Source: Lota lota (Eukaryota; Chordata; Actinopteri; Gadiformes; Lotidae). Taken from it: DNA of 64,000 nucleotides. The DNA is taken from contig JACYXH010000039.1 in NCBI GenBank assembly GCA_026745465.1, positions 1 through 64,000 of the forward strand, written 5' to 3'. The notes under the pieces were generated by a model. It had not been told where the DNA came from. It saw only the letters and a list, made by a program, of their open reading frames with translations, and did no database searches. Shown piece by piece: positions 39,117-49,445 of the stretch (positions are counted from its first letter, which is position 1; the number at the start of each line of letters is the position of its first letter). Made by a program: the position numbers and the translations under genes.

Positions 39117-42100
39117 AGTGGTATGTTGCTTTTTTCCCACTTTAAATGGAAAAGTGTATCTACGCTTGTTAATGGTTTTTTAGACCTCATACCAACATCA
39201 CATGGTGAAGCACCATCGTTTTTAACACAAAGAACAGTGTTGATGCTCAGAAACACATTGTGGTCAAAAAGTGATTCTCAAGCTCTAAAAAGCATTTTCC
39301 TCACGTAACAACGTGGTATGTTGCTTTTTTCTCACTTTAAATGGAAAAGTGTAACAAAGCTTGTTAGTGGTTGTTTAGACCTTCTACCAACATCAACTTG
39401 TGAAGCACCATCGTTTTTAACACATAAAACCATGCTCAGAAACACATTGCGTTCAAAAAGTGATTCTCTCGCTCTGAAAAGCATTTTCCACACATAAAAA
39501 AATGATATATAATGCTTTTTTTCCACTTTAAATGGAAAAGTGTAACTAAGCATGTTAATGGTTGTTTAGACCTTATACCAACATCAAATGTTGAAGCACC
39601 ATCGTTTTTAACACATAAAACCATGCTTATGCTCAGAAACACATTGCGTTCAAAAAGTGATTCTCTCGCTCTGAAAAGCATTTTCCACACATAAAAAAGT
39701 TGTATGTGGCTTTTTTCCCATTTTAAATGGAAAAGTGTAACTAAGCTTGTTAATGGTTGTTTAGACCTTATATCAACATCAACTGGTGAAGCACCATCGT
39801 TTTTAACACAGAAAAGCATGTATATGCTCAGAACCACATTGTAGTTAAAAAGTGATTCTCTCGGTCTGAAAAGCATTTTCCGCACATAAAAAAGTTGTAT
39901 GTTGCTTTTTTCCCACTTTAAATGGAAAAGTGTAACTAAGCTTGTTAATGGTTGTTTAGACCTTATATCATCGTCAACTGGTGAAGCACCATCGTTTTTA
40001 ACACAGAAAACCATGTATCTACTCAGAAACACAATGTAGTCAAAAAGTGATTCTCTCGCTGTGAAAAGCATTTTCCGCACATAATCAAAGTTGAATGTTG
40101 CTTTTTTCCCACTTTAAATGGAAAAGTGTAACTAAACTTGTTAATGGTTGTTTAGACCTTATACCAACATCAAATGTTGAAGCACCATCGTTTTTAACAC
40201 ATAAAACCATGCTTATGCTCAGAAACACATTGCGTTCAAAAAGTGATTCTCTGGCTCTGAAAAGCATTTTCCACACATAAAAACGTTGTATGTTGCTTTT
40301 TTCCCATTTTAAATGGAAAAGTGTAACTAAGCTTGTTAATGGTAGTTTAGACCTTACATCAACATCAACTGGTGAAGCACCATCGTTTTTAACACAGAAA
40401 AGCATGTATTTGCTCAGAAACACATTGTAGTCAAAAGTGATTCTCTCGCTCTGAAAAGCATTTTCCACACATAAAAAAATGTTATATTGCTTTTTTTCCC
40501 ACTTTAAATGGAAAAGTGTAACTAAGCTTGTTAGTGGTTGTTTAGACCTTCTACCAACATCAACTGGTGAAGCACCATCGTTTTTAACACAAAACACAGT
40601 GTTATTGCTCAGAATACATTGTAGGTCAAAAGAGTGATTCTCTCGGCTCTGAAAAGCATTTTCCAGCACATAAAAAAGTGGTATGTTGCTTTTTTTCCCA
40701 CTTTAAATGGAAAAGTGTATCTACGCTTGTTAATGGTTTTTTAGACCTCATACCAACATCACATGGTGAAGCACCATCGTTTTTAACACAAAGAACAGTG
40801 TTGATGTTCAGAAACACATTGTGGTCAAAAAGTGATTCTCAGGCTCTGAAAAGCATTTTCCTCACGTAAAAAAGTGGTATGTTGCTTTTTTCTCACTTTA
40901 AATGGAAAAGTGTAACAAAGCTTGTTAGTGGTTGTTTAGACCTTCTACCAACATCAACTTGTGAAGCACCATCGTTTTTAACACATAAAACCATGCTCAG
41001 AAACACATTGCGTTCAAAAAGTGATTCTCTCGCTCTGAAAAGCATTTTCCACACATAAAAAAATGATATATAATGCTTTTTTTCCACTTTAAATGGAAAA
41101 GTGTAACTAAGCATGTTAATGGTTGTTTAGACCTTATACCAACATCAAATGTTGAAGCACCATCGTTTTTAACACATAAAACCATGCTTATGCTCAGAAA
41201 CACATTGCGTTCAAAAAGTGATTCTCTCGCTCTGAAAAGCATTTTCCACACATAAAAAAGTTGAATGTGGCTTTTTTCCCACTTTAAATGGAAAAGTGTA
41301 ACTAAGCTTGTTAATGGTTGTTTAGACCTTATATCAACATCAACTGGTGAAGCACCATCGTTTTTAACACAGAAAAGCATGTATATGCTCAGAACCACAT
41401 TGTAGTTAAAAAGTGATTCTCTCGGTCTGAAAAGCATTTTCCGCACATAAAAAAGTTGTATGTTGCTTTTTTCCCACTTTAAATGGAAAAGTGTAACAAA
41501 GCTTGTTAATGGTTGTTTAGACCTTATATCATCGTCAACTGGTGAAGCACCATCGTTTTTAACACAGAAAACCATGTATCTACTCAGAAACACAATGTAG
41601 TCAAAAAGTGATTCTCTCGCTGTGAAAAGCATTTTCCGCACATAATCAAAGTTGAATGTTGCTTTTTTCCCACTTTAAATGGAAAAGTGTAACTAAACTT
41701 GTTAATGGTTGTTTAGACCTTATACCAACATCAAATGTTGAAGCACCATCGTTTTTAACACATAAAACCATGCTTATGCTCAGAAACACATTGCGTTCAA
41801 AAAGTGATTCTCTGGCTCTGAAAACCATTTTCCACACATAAAAACGTTGTATGTTGCTTTTTTCCCATTTTAAATGGAAAAGTGTAACTAAGCTTGTTAA
41901 TGGTAGTTTAGACCTTACATCAACATCAACTGGTGAAGCACCATCGTTTTTAACACAGAAAAGCATGTATATGCTCAGAAACACATTGTAGTCAAAAAGT
42001 GATTCTCGGTCTGAAAAGCATTTTCCACTCATAAAAAATGATATATTGCTTTTTTTCCACTTTCAATGGAAAAGTGTAACTAAGCTTGTTAATGGTTGTT

Positions 42101-42238
42101 TAGACCTTATACCAACATCAAATGTTGAAGCACCATCGTTTTTAACACATAAAACCATGCTTTTGCTCAGAAACACATTGCGTTCAAAAAGTGATTCTCT
42201 CGGTCTGAAAAGCATTTTCCGCACATAAAAAAGTTGTA
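39117..42238. repeat. Tandem duplication of a 1,561-bp eight-unit block
   Basis: 39,117-40,677 and 40,678-42,238 are two adjacent copies. They share rare markers at a constant offset of 1,561 bp: aaaatgatatataatgc, atcatcgtcaactgg, gcacataatcaaagttgaatg and gctgtgaaaagc. The copies differ by scattered substitutions and small indels, so the duplication is recent relative to unit divergence. Confidence 0.88.
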
Positions 42239-43544
42239 TGTTGCTTTTTTCCCACTTTAAATGGAAAAGTGTAACTAAGCTTGTTAATGGTTGTTTAGAC
42301 CTTATATCATCATCAACTGGTGAAGCACCATCGTTTTTAACATAGAAAACCATGTATCTACTCAGAAACACATTGTAGTCAAAAAGTGATTCTCTCGCTG
42401 TGAAAAGCATTTTCCGCACATAATCAAAGTTGAATGTTGCTTTTTTCCCACTTTAAATGGAAAAGTGTAACTAAACTTGTTAATGGTTGTTTAGACCTTA
42501 CATCAACATCAAATGTTGAAGCACCATCGTTTTTAACACAAATAAACATGTTTTACACAGAAACACATTGTGGTCAAAAAAGTATTTCTCTCGCTCTGAA
42601 AAGCATTTTCCGCACATAAAAAAGTTGTATGTTGCTTTTTTCCCACTTTAAAACGAATAGTGTAACTAAGCTTGTTAATGGTTGTTTAGACCTTACATCA
42701 ACATCAACTGGTGAAGCACCATCGTTTTTAAAACAAAAAAAACATGCTTATGCTCAGAAACACATTGCGTTCAAAAAGGTATTCTCTCGCTCTGAAAAGC
42801 ATTTTCCACACATAAAAAAGTTGTATGTTGCTTTTTTCCCATTTTAAATGGAAAAGCGTAACTAAGCTTGTTAATGGTTGTTTAGACCTTACATCAACAT
42901 CAACTGGTGAAGCACCATCGTTTTTAACACAGAAAAGCATGTATATGCTCAGAAACACATTGTAGTCAAAAAGTGATTCTCTCGGTCTGAAAAGCATTTT
43001 CCACACATAAAAAAGTTGTATGTTGCTTTTTTCCCACTTCAAATAGAAAAGTGTAACTAAGCTTGTTAATGGTTGTTTAGACCTTATACCAACATCAAAT
43101 GGTGAAGCACCATCGTTTTTAACACAAATAAACATGTTTCACACAGAAACACATTGTGGTCAAAAAAGTATTTCTCTCGCTCTGAAAAGCATTTTCCACA
43201 CATAAAAAAGTTGTATGTTGCTTTTTTCGTACTTTAAAATGAAAAGTGTAACTAAGCTTGTTAATGGTTGTTTAGACCTTACATCAACATCAACTGGTGA
43301 AGCACCATCGCTTTTCACACAAAGAACAGTGTTGTTGCTCAGAAACACATTGTGGTCAAAAAGTGATTCTCAGGCTCTGAAAAGCATTTTCTGCACATAA
43401 GAAAGTTGTATGTTGCTTTTTTCCCACTTTAAATGGAAAAGTGTAACAAAGCTTTATAATGGTTGTGTAGACATTATAACAACATCAACTGGTAAAGCAC
43501 CACCGTTTTTAACACAAAAAAAATGTTTATGCTCAGAAACACAT

Positions 43545-44088
43545 TGTTACGATTACGAGAATTGGACCCAAACGCAAGACACAGGAAACCAGAAGGGAAA
43601 GGGTTCAAAAGGGATTTATTGTCCAAAGTACAGGCAAGGGCAAGGCAGGTGGGTAGCCCAGCAGGCAGTAGACGTTATCAGGTAGGCGGCAGGCAGGCAG
43701 AGAGACGTAGTCCAGTGGGTGGTCGGGCAGGCGAGGTTCGGCAATGAGGAAGGCAGGCAGGCAGGAACTAGGAGCAGGAACGGGAACGAGAGCGGGAACA
43801 TGAACGGGGGCGGAACCCGTAACAAGAACAAGAACGGGAGTGAGACCCGAAAACAAAGAAGTGGCGGGGACGTAGTTACCATGGCAGGTAAACAACACTA
43901 CGAACTAGCTCTGTGGTGAGCCAGTGCTTAAGTACAGAGGAGGTGATTAGTGATTCATGACAGGAGTGGGGAGCGGAGTGCACGTGGTGGCTAATTGACG
44001 GGGAATAAACAAAGGAGCACATGGTGAAATGGAGGCTGGGTGCCACTAGATGGCGGAAATGGACCGAAACGGAGAGGGTCACGTTACA
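43545..44088 (-). repeat. 3' LTR of copy 2
   Basis: 544 bp, nearly identical to the copy 1 LTR except for a 6-bp deletion just upstream of the predicted transcript start (cgaactagctctgtgg) and a few substitutions. The adjacent polypurine tract is kept. Confidence 0.9.
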
Positions 44089-44099
44089 GTACCCCCCCC

Positions 44100-45806
44100 T
44101 CAACGGACGCCTCCAGGCGTACGCACGACAGGGGAGGGTGCTGGCGGTGGGAATCCCGGGTTAAGGAGGGGTCCAGGAAGCGACTCCAAAAAAAATAATA
44201 AAAATAAACAGGCTTGCTCCCCAGGTCCGTAGCCCTCCCAGCCTACCGGAGACTGGTTTTGTCGGCCGCGACGACGCACATCCAGGAGGCGTCTGGCCGA
44301 GAACGCCGGGATACTGTCAATCACCCGGGGAAGTGACGGAGCCGGGGACGGAAGAGACAGCGGCCTAGGGGACTGGGGCTTTTTCACGGCGGATAACCGT
44401 GGGACCGGTAGCCGGCGCTTGCGACCAGGAGGTCGTTGGGGCTTGGAACCAGGAGACAGCTGCTGGGGCTCAGGGTCAGGAGGACACTGGGGCTCAGGGC
44501 CAGGAGGCAACTGCGGTTGGGGCTCAGGATCAGGTGGACACTGGGGCTGGGGCTCAGGATCAGGAGGACACTGGGGCTGGGGCTCAGGATCAGGAGGACA
44601 CTGGGGCTGGGACTCAGGACCTGGAGACAACTGGGGCTTAGGACCAGGAAGCAACTGTTGCTGGGACTGGAACTCAGGAACTGGAGACAACTGGGGCTTG
44701 GGACCAGGAGACAACTGCTGCTGGCGCTGGAGCTCAGGGCCAAGAGGCAACTGTTGCTGGGACCGGAACACAGGAACTGGAGACAACTGGGGCTTGGGAC
44801 CAGGAGGCAACTGCTGCCGGCGCTGGAGCTCAGGGCCAGGAGGCAACTGTTGCTGAGGCTCAGGGCCAGGAGGCCGCTGGAGCTTGGGCCTTATCCCGGG
44901 GGAGTCCAGCTGAACTGGTAGCCGGCGCTTGCGGCCAGGAGTTCGCTGGGGCTTGGAGTCGGGACCAGGAGACAACCGGGGCTTGGAGTCGGGACCAGGA
45001 GACAACCGGGGCTTAGACTCGGGAGCTGGAGACAACCGGGACTTGGACTCGGGACCAGGAGACAACCGGGGCTTGGACTCGGGACCAGGAGACAACCGGG
45101 GCTTGGACTGGGGACCAGGAGACAACCGGGGCTTGGACTCGGGACCAGGAGACAACCGGGGCTTGGACTCGGGACCAGGAGACAACCGGGGCTTGGACTC
45201 GGGACCAGGAGACAACCGGGGCTTGGACTCGGGACCAGGAGACAACCGGGGCTTGGACTCGGGACCAGGAGACAACCGGGGCTTGGACTCGGGACCAGGA
45301 GACAACCGGGGCTTGGACTCAGGACCAGGAGACAACCGGGGCTTGGACTCGGGACTTGGAGACAACTGGGACTTGGACTCGGGACTTGGAGACAACTGGG
45401 ACTTGGACTCGGGACAAGGAGACAACTGGCGCTGGAGCTCAGGGCCAGGAGGAGGCTGCTGCTGGCGCTGGAGCTCAGGGCCAGGATACAGCTGGGGCTT
45501 GGGGCTAGGAGGCAACTGCTGCTGGCGCTGGGGCTCAGGGCCAGGAGGCAGCTGGGACTTGGGCCTTTTCCCGGGGGAGTACAACTGAACCGGTAGCCGG
45601 CGCTTGCGGCCAGTAGATCGCTGAGGAGGGGCGGAGGGCAGAGGCGGTTGAACGGGAGTTGGCGCAGGGACCTGGATTACCTGGATAGCGGTAGAAATCC
45701 ACTGGACGAAGGTCCTTATCTCCGCCAGCTCCTGGTCGTGTCGTCTGAGTATCGCTCCCCGACTGCTGATGACCTGGCCTAAGGAATCGATGTCTGCTGG
45801 GTCCAT
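44100..45806 (-). CDS. Gag-like / proline-rich / chromodomain-stump fusion protein (568 aa)
   Basis: This is the second copy of the element ORF, open from 17 bases after the right LTR to the polypurine tract. It matches the 588-aa protein almost throughout, with substitutions such as MDPADIDS for MDPADIHS and two fewer SKPRLSPGPE decapeptides (a 60-bp difference). The N-terminal Gag-like segment, the C-terminal RRLLDVRRRGR and WEGYGPGE motifs and the final APSPVVRTPGGVR are all retained. An intact frame in both copies, despite minisatellite length change, could mean selection or simply recent duplication. The two copies are not independent insertions, so the evidence for selection is weak. 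Confidence 0.8.
   Translation of the reverse strand: MDPADIDSLGQVISSRGAILRRHDQELAEIRTFVQWISTAIQVIQVPAPTPVQPPLPSAPPQRSTGRKRRLPVQLYSPGKRPKSQLPPGPEPQRQQQLPPSPKPQLYPGPELQRQQQPPPGPELQRQLSPCPESKSQLSPSPESKSQLSPSPESKPRLSPGPESKPRLSPGPESKPRLSPGPESKPRLSPGPESKPRLSPGPESKPRLSPGPESKPRLSPGPESKPRLSPGPQSKPRLSPGPESKPRLSPGPESKSRLSPAPESKPRLSPGPDSKPRLSPGPDSKPQRTPGRKRRLPVQLDSPGIRPKLQRPPGPEPQQQLPPGPELQRRQQLPPGPKPQLSPVPVFRSQQQLPLGPELQRQQQLSPGPKPQLSPVPEFQSQQQLLPGPKPQLSPGPESQPQCPPDPEPQPQCPPDPEPQPQCPPDPEPQPQLPPGPEPQCPPDPEPQQLSPGSKPQRPPGRKRRLPVPRLSAVKKPQSPRPLSLPSPAPSLPRVIDSIPAFSARRLLDVRRRGRQNQSPVGWEGYGPGEQACLFLLFFLESLPGPLLNPGFPPPAPSPVVRTPGGVR
44948..45425. repeat. 30-bp minisatellite inside the ORF of copy 2
   Basis: Same 30-bp unit as in copy 1, with two units fewer and the frame preserved. 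Confidence 0.93.
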
Positions 45807-45822
45807 CTTGGCTAGTTTGTAC

Positions 45823-46384
45823 TGTTAAGGATACGAGACTTAGGACCCAAACGCAAGACACGGAAACCAACAGGGTGAGGGTTGAAAAAGGATTTATTGT
45901 CCAAGAGGTACAGGCAAGGGCAAGGCAGACGAGTAGTCCAGCAGGCAGTAGGCAGGCGGGGAGTCAGGCAGGCAGAGAGACGTAGTCAGGCGGGTGGTCG
46001 GGCAGGCGAGGTTCGGCAACGAGGAAGGCAGGAACTAGGAACAGGAACGGGGAGCGGGAGCAGAAACCGAGACAGGAACAGGAACGGGAGCAGAACCCGT
46101 AACGAGAACAAGGACGGGAGTGGGACCCGTAAACAAGAACGAACGAACGAAGATGACGAGGACGAAGTTACCATGGGAGGTAAAACAACACTACGAACTA
46201 GCACTGGCTCTGTGGGGAGCCAGTGCTTAAATACTGTGGTGGATGATTGGCTGATGAGCTGCCGGTGTGGGTAGACAGAGGGAATGCACGTGGTGGCTAA
46301 TTGATGACGGGAGCACGAGGTGTAATGGCGGCTGGGTGCCACTAGATGGCGGAATTGGACAGAAACGGAGAGGGTCCCGTTACA
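45823..46384 (-). repeat. Diverged right LTR of copy 2
   Basis: 562 bp, TG...CA (tgttaaggatacgag to gggtcccgttaca). It aligns with the other LTRs but has many substitutions and indels, for example loss of the gttatcaggta segment and added aacgaacgaacga. Its promoter looks better than that of copy 1: minus-strand TATTTAAG, then GCTAGTTCGTA at 46,202-46,192, complementary with one mismatch to the primer site at 45,811-45,821. I infer it belongs to an older sister element originally inserted in the hAT relic to its right. Confidence 0.85.
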
Positions 46385-47031
46385 GTAAAGACGTAAAGTC
46401 TGCTAGTAATGCCGTTTTGATCCAGAATGCGTCAGTCAGCTGTTCGCACAGTTGTCGATTGTGATTTTGCAAGAATTCCTTTATTTTTTCCTGCAGTTCC
46501 ATAAAACGCACAAGCACTTGTCCACGCGACAACCAACGTACCTCTGTGTGTAACAGCAGTGTTTGATGCGCTTCATCCTCACACAGCTGGGTAAACAGTA
46601 TTTTGTTCGTAGGGCGAGCTTTGATGAAGTTTACAACTTTAACAACAGTTGCCAGGGTGTCACTGAGGTCTTCTGAAAGTTTTTTACAGGCTAAGGCTTG
46701 GCGATGTTACATACAGTGAAAAATTGCGCATCCCGGGGCTTTTTCCTTCAATCTGCTGTTAAATCCCTTGTCGTTTCATTTTGCTTGGCTTCATGCTGTC
46801 ATTAGCTAGCTTCTCGCCACAAATGACACATCCTGTCCAAAACGTGTCCTGTCCTTCCATAAAACCGAAGTTGAGGTAACTCTCAAGATACAGCCTTACT
46901 TTATTTTTTGATACAGAGGAGTCATCAGCACTTTTACGTTTCTCCGCCATGTTTCGTTCATAAAATAATGCCGTGGCAGCAGGAAAAACCAGTATCATAG
47001 CAGCAGCTAGCACCTGACCTGACGACAGCAA
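46385..47031 (-). pseudogene. hAT transposase relic, BED-finger (ZBED5/SCAND3-like), truncated
   Basis: Reading the minus strand, a start near 46,950 (MAEKRKSADDSS) leads into an atypical BED-type zinc finger with YLNFGF, CVICGEKLANDSMKPSK and MKRQ, ending in a stop at 46,759. The sequence then resumes in another frame with KEKAPGCAIFHCM, an in-frame stop, HRQALACKKLSEDL and HTEVRWLSRGQVL. This matches the later part of hAT transposases of the ZBED5/SCAND3 type. The catalytic first half of the RNase-H fold is missing between 46,740 and 46,760, so an internal deletion fused the finger to the later domain. The diverged LTR cuts the gene off at 46,384, and the C-terminal dimerisation region is lost. 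Confidence 0.8.
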
Positions 47032-47199
47032 GGATCACAGGTTAAGAGGTCACGGAGGTTTGACCTACTAAGTAGCCTGCCCACAATTTTATATTATATA
47101 TACATTTTTTCAATATACAAAAAATACAGTTTTTATACAGACTTTTGTATACATTATCTATTCTGGTGTATTATCATAATTCTTTTACGTGCAATATAT
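47032..47199. other. AT-rich leader remnant of the hAT element
   Basis: AT-rich sequence between the hAT start codon region and the Gypsy LTR. I see no gene. By position it should be the hAT 5' leader, interrupted by the Gypsy insertion at 47,200. Confidence 0.4.
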
Positions 47200-47422
47200 T
47201 GTAGCAACCCTGTTTATATGCGTCCAAGCACCACACAGGTTGTTTTGATGAACTCTCCTTTTTTTATCGCGGGCACACGTTGTCGAACGCTATAACACAA
47301 CGAACATGAACTTCCCCACACTGCAACCCGGATATACAACTTTTAGGCCCGCCCCCTTCTCCTGGACACCCAATCAGAACATCAACACAATGCAGACAAA
47401 CACGCAACTCAGAACCGTTACA
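47200..47422 (-). repeat. 3' LTR of the decayed Gypsy element
   Basis: A 223-bp sequence bounded by tgtagcaaccctg and agaaccgttaca (TG...CA on both readings). It is followed by a C-rich run (G-rich on the sense strand) at 47,426-47,434 as polypurine tract. The partner LTR is absent, so its limits rest on the termini and the tract alone. Confidence 0.7.
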
Positions 47423-49445
47423 CTGCACCCCCCCGAGAAAGTCCCTCGACCCCGAGGGGGCAAACAAAGTCATCAAACCGGCGGGGAGCCCGCCTCCGCC
47501 TCCGCGGCCGCCACCCCAGCTGTGGAGCGGCCGAACTGTCTGGAGAGGTCGGGTTCCTCTCTGGTGTGACAGCAGGGGGCTGGGAGGGGGTAGGGGAAGG
47601 GGGCTCGGAGTCCGGTGCGAAGGAAGCCACACCCCTGTAAGGGGCAAGCCTGTCCCTGTGCAGTGCCACTTTTCTGCCTCTAGGTGGCAGTTGCACTCAG
47701 TAAACCACCTCCCCCATCCTTTCTACCACCCTACAGGGGCCCACCCAGTGGCAGTCCAACTTAGGGCACCGTCCCTTCTTCCTGCGGGGGCTGTACACCC
47801 ACACCAGCTCCCCAGCCCGAAAGTCCCGCCTCTTGGACTTCACATCATAATTCCTCTTCTGTCTGATGCCAGCCCTCTCCAGCTGATCCCGTGCGAAGGC
47901 GTGTGCAGACTCCAGGCGGTCCTGGAGCCTCCTGGCATACTCTCTCCCAGGGGCCACAGCAGGGGTGTCGGGAGGTCTGCCAAATGCCATCTCTGCTGGC
48001 GTTCGCAGCTCCCGCCCCAACATGAGCAGGGCTGGTGTGCAGGATGTGGAGTCCTGTACCGCTGACCTGTAGGCCATCAACACAAGTGGAATGTGGGTGT
48101 CCCAGTCACGTTGGTGTTCAGCTGAGAGGATAGCGAGCTGTTGTGCGAGGGTTCGGTTGAACCTCTCAACAAGTCCATCGCTCTGAGGGTGCAGGGCTGT
48201 TGTCCGGGTTTTGTGCATCCCCAGCCGCGTGCACATGGTGGCAAACACCGTTGACTCAAAATTGCGCCCCTGATCACTGTGAATAACCTCTGGAGCGCCA
48301 AACCTTGTGAACATCCCCTCAACCAGGGCGTCAACAACTGTCTCTGCCTCCTGGTCAGGGAGGGCATAGGCCTCAGGCCATTTCGTGAAATAGTCCATTG
48401 GTACAAGTACATAGCGGTTCCCCTTGTCGGAGCGAGGAAAGGGCCCCATAATGTCTACAGCTACTCTCTCCATCGGTGCCCCTGCTGCCTGCTGCTGTAG
48501 CTGAGTGTGAGACTGGTCTAGGGGGCCTTTGTGTGCGGAGCATGCATCACAGCGGCGACAAAAGTCCTCCACGTCTCTTTTGAACTGCCCCCAATAAAAC
48601 CCCTGTCTGAGGCGTCGGAGCGTTTTAGAGACCCCAAAATGTCCCGCCCCCACAGTCCCATGAGCGGTTTTAAGCACTGCCTCCCTAAGTGCCCTGGGAA
48701 CAACAATCTGCCACCTCTCCTCTCCGGTGGCCGGCTCCTTCCACGCCCTCTGTAGCACGCCGTCTCTGACACGCAGTGCATCAAACTTAGCCCACAGTCC
48801 CTTGATTGCCGGTGGGCGGCCAGTCACCTCCTCCCAGGAGGGTCGACTCCCCGACTCCACCCACTGCAGTACAGGCTCCAGGTCAACATCCTGAGCCTGC
48901 TGGGTCCTCCATTCCGCCACATCTACCACCTCCAGCGCCTGGGAGGTCGGACAGCCCCAGTGCGAGTTGTAGCTCTCCTCCTCACACAGTTCTCTTTCAC
49001 GTGCCTCCCTCCGGTCGCAATGGCGGCAACCGCCAGATGCACAGGGCCGGCGAGACAGGGCGTCCGCATTAGTGTGGCGGGCCCCGGCTCTGTGCACGAC
49101 TGTGAAGGAGTACGACTGGAGTTCTTCCAACCAGCGGGCGATCTGTCCCTCCGGCTCCCTGAAGGATATCAACCACTGGAGCGCGGCGTGGTCAGTGACA
49201 GTGAAGGGCCGGCCGCACAGGTAGTACTTGAAATGTCTTATCGCCATCACGACAGCGAGCAACTCTCGCCGCGTGACGCAATAGCGCTGCTCAGCTTTGT
49301 TAAAGGACTTGCTGAAATACGCCACCACTCTCTCTCCATCTGGCCCTACCTGAGCCAAGACAGCGCCCATGCCAACATTGCTGGCATCTGTGTCGACCAC
49401 AAATGGTAGGATGGGGTCGGGTGCGGCCAGGATAGGGGCTGTTAA
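47423..49445 (-). pseudogene. Gypsy Pol, RNase H and integrase part
   Basis: A 567-codon frame (47,697-49,400) begins within RNase H: VDTDAS at its start, RRELLAVV near residue 45, VTDHAAL near 70 and HTNADALSR near 110. Integrase follows: the zinc-binding domain with H247, H254 and CxxC at 284-287, and the DDE core with D316 (VDIMGPF), D376 (HSDQG) and E412 (LVERFNRTL). An in-frame stop at 47,697-47,699 cuts off the last part, which continues downstream in the same frame to 47,423 with LPPRGRKVALHRDRLAPYRG and a disordered tail. A frameshift near 49,440 separates this from the RT frame. The enzyme cannot be made intact. Confidence 0.9.

Larger units (their letters stand above)
16500..43544. 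repeat. ~195-bp satellite array, right block
   Basis: This continues the same array after the LTR insertion, about 139 units by length, starting with the target-site duplicate CACAT. Units in 17,700-31,000 are rather uniform. Units in 38,150-43,540 are more diverged, with variants such as tatctacgcttgttaatgg, ttagacctcataccaacatc and tttctcactttaaatgg. That fits older, less homogenised copies near the array edge at 43,544. Some units carry tttaaaacgaaaagtgtaac in place of the usual tttaaatggaaaagtgtaac (for example near 20,275, 24,950 and 25,145). Confidence 0.97.
43545..46384 (-). mobile_element. Chromovirus-type LTR element, copy 2 (chimeric)
   Basis: Same organisation as copy 1: left LTR 43,545-44,088, ORF 44,100-45,806, right LTR 45,823-46,384. 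The left satellite flank (about 43,206-43,544) carries the same rare variants as the flank of copy 1 (13,266-13,604) and breaks at the same base of the unit, so this copy arose by duplication of satellite plus element, not by a new insertion. The right LTR is clearly diverged from the left one, and the base after it starts GTAAA, not CACAT. The right side is therefore foreign to the left side and marks a recombination junction at the array edge. Confidence 0.85.

Noticed and set aside
235..43135. Dozens of 60-386 codon ORFs on both strands of the satellite
   Set aside because: They are repeats of the same 65-codon translation, follow from a unit length divisible by three and are broken by frequent 1-bp indels. 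No start context or domain supports a protein.
1..43544. CRISPR-like regular repeat spacing
   Set aside because: The whole unit is repeated with point variation. There are no short identical repeats separated by unique spacers, and the context is eukaryotic.
1..43544. CENP-B box in the satellite unit
   Set aside because: I looked for the TTCG...CGGG pattern in the unit and did not find it, so centromere function cannot be argued from this motif.
47418..47696. Separate gene for the Pro-rich 92-codon frame next to the Gypsy LTR
   Set aside because: It is the natural C-terminal continuation of Pol in the same frame, separated only by one stop codon.
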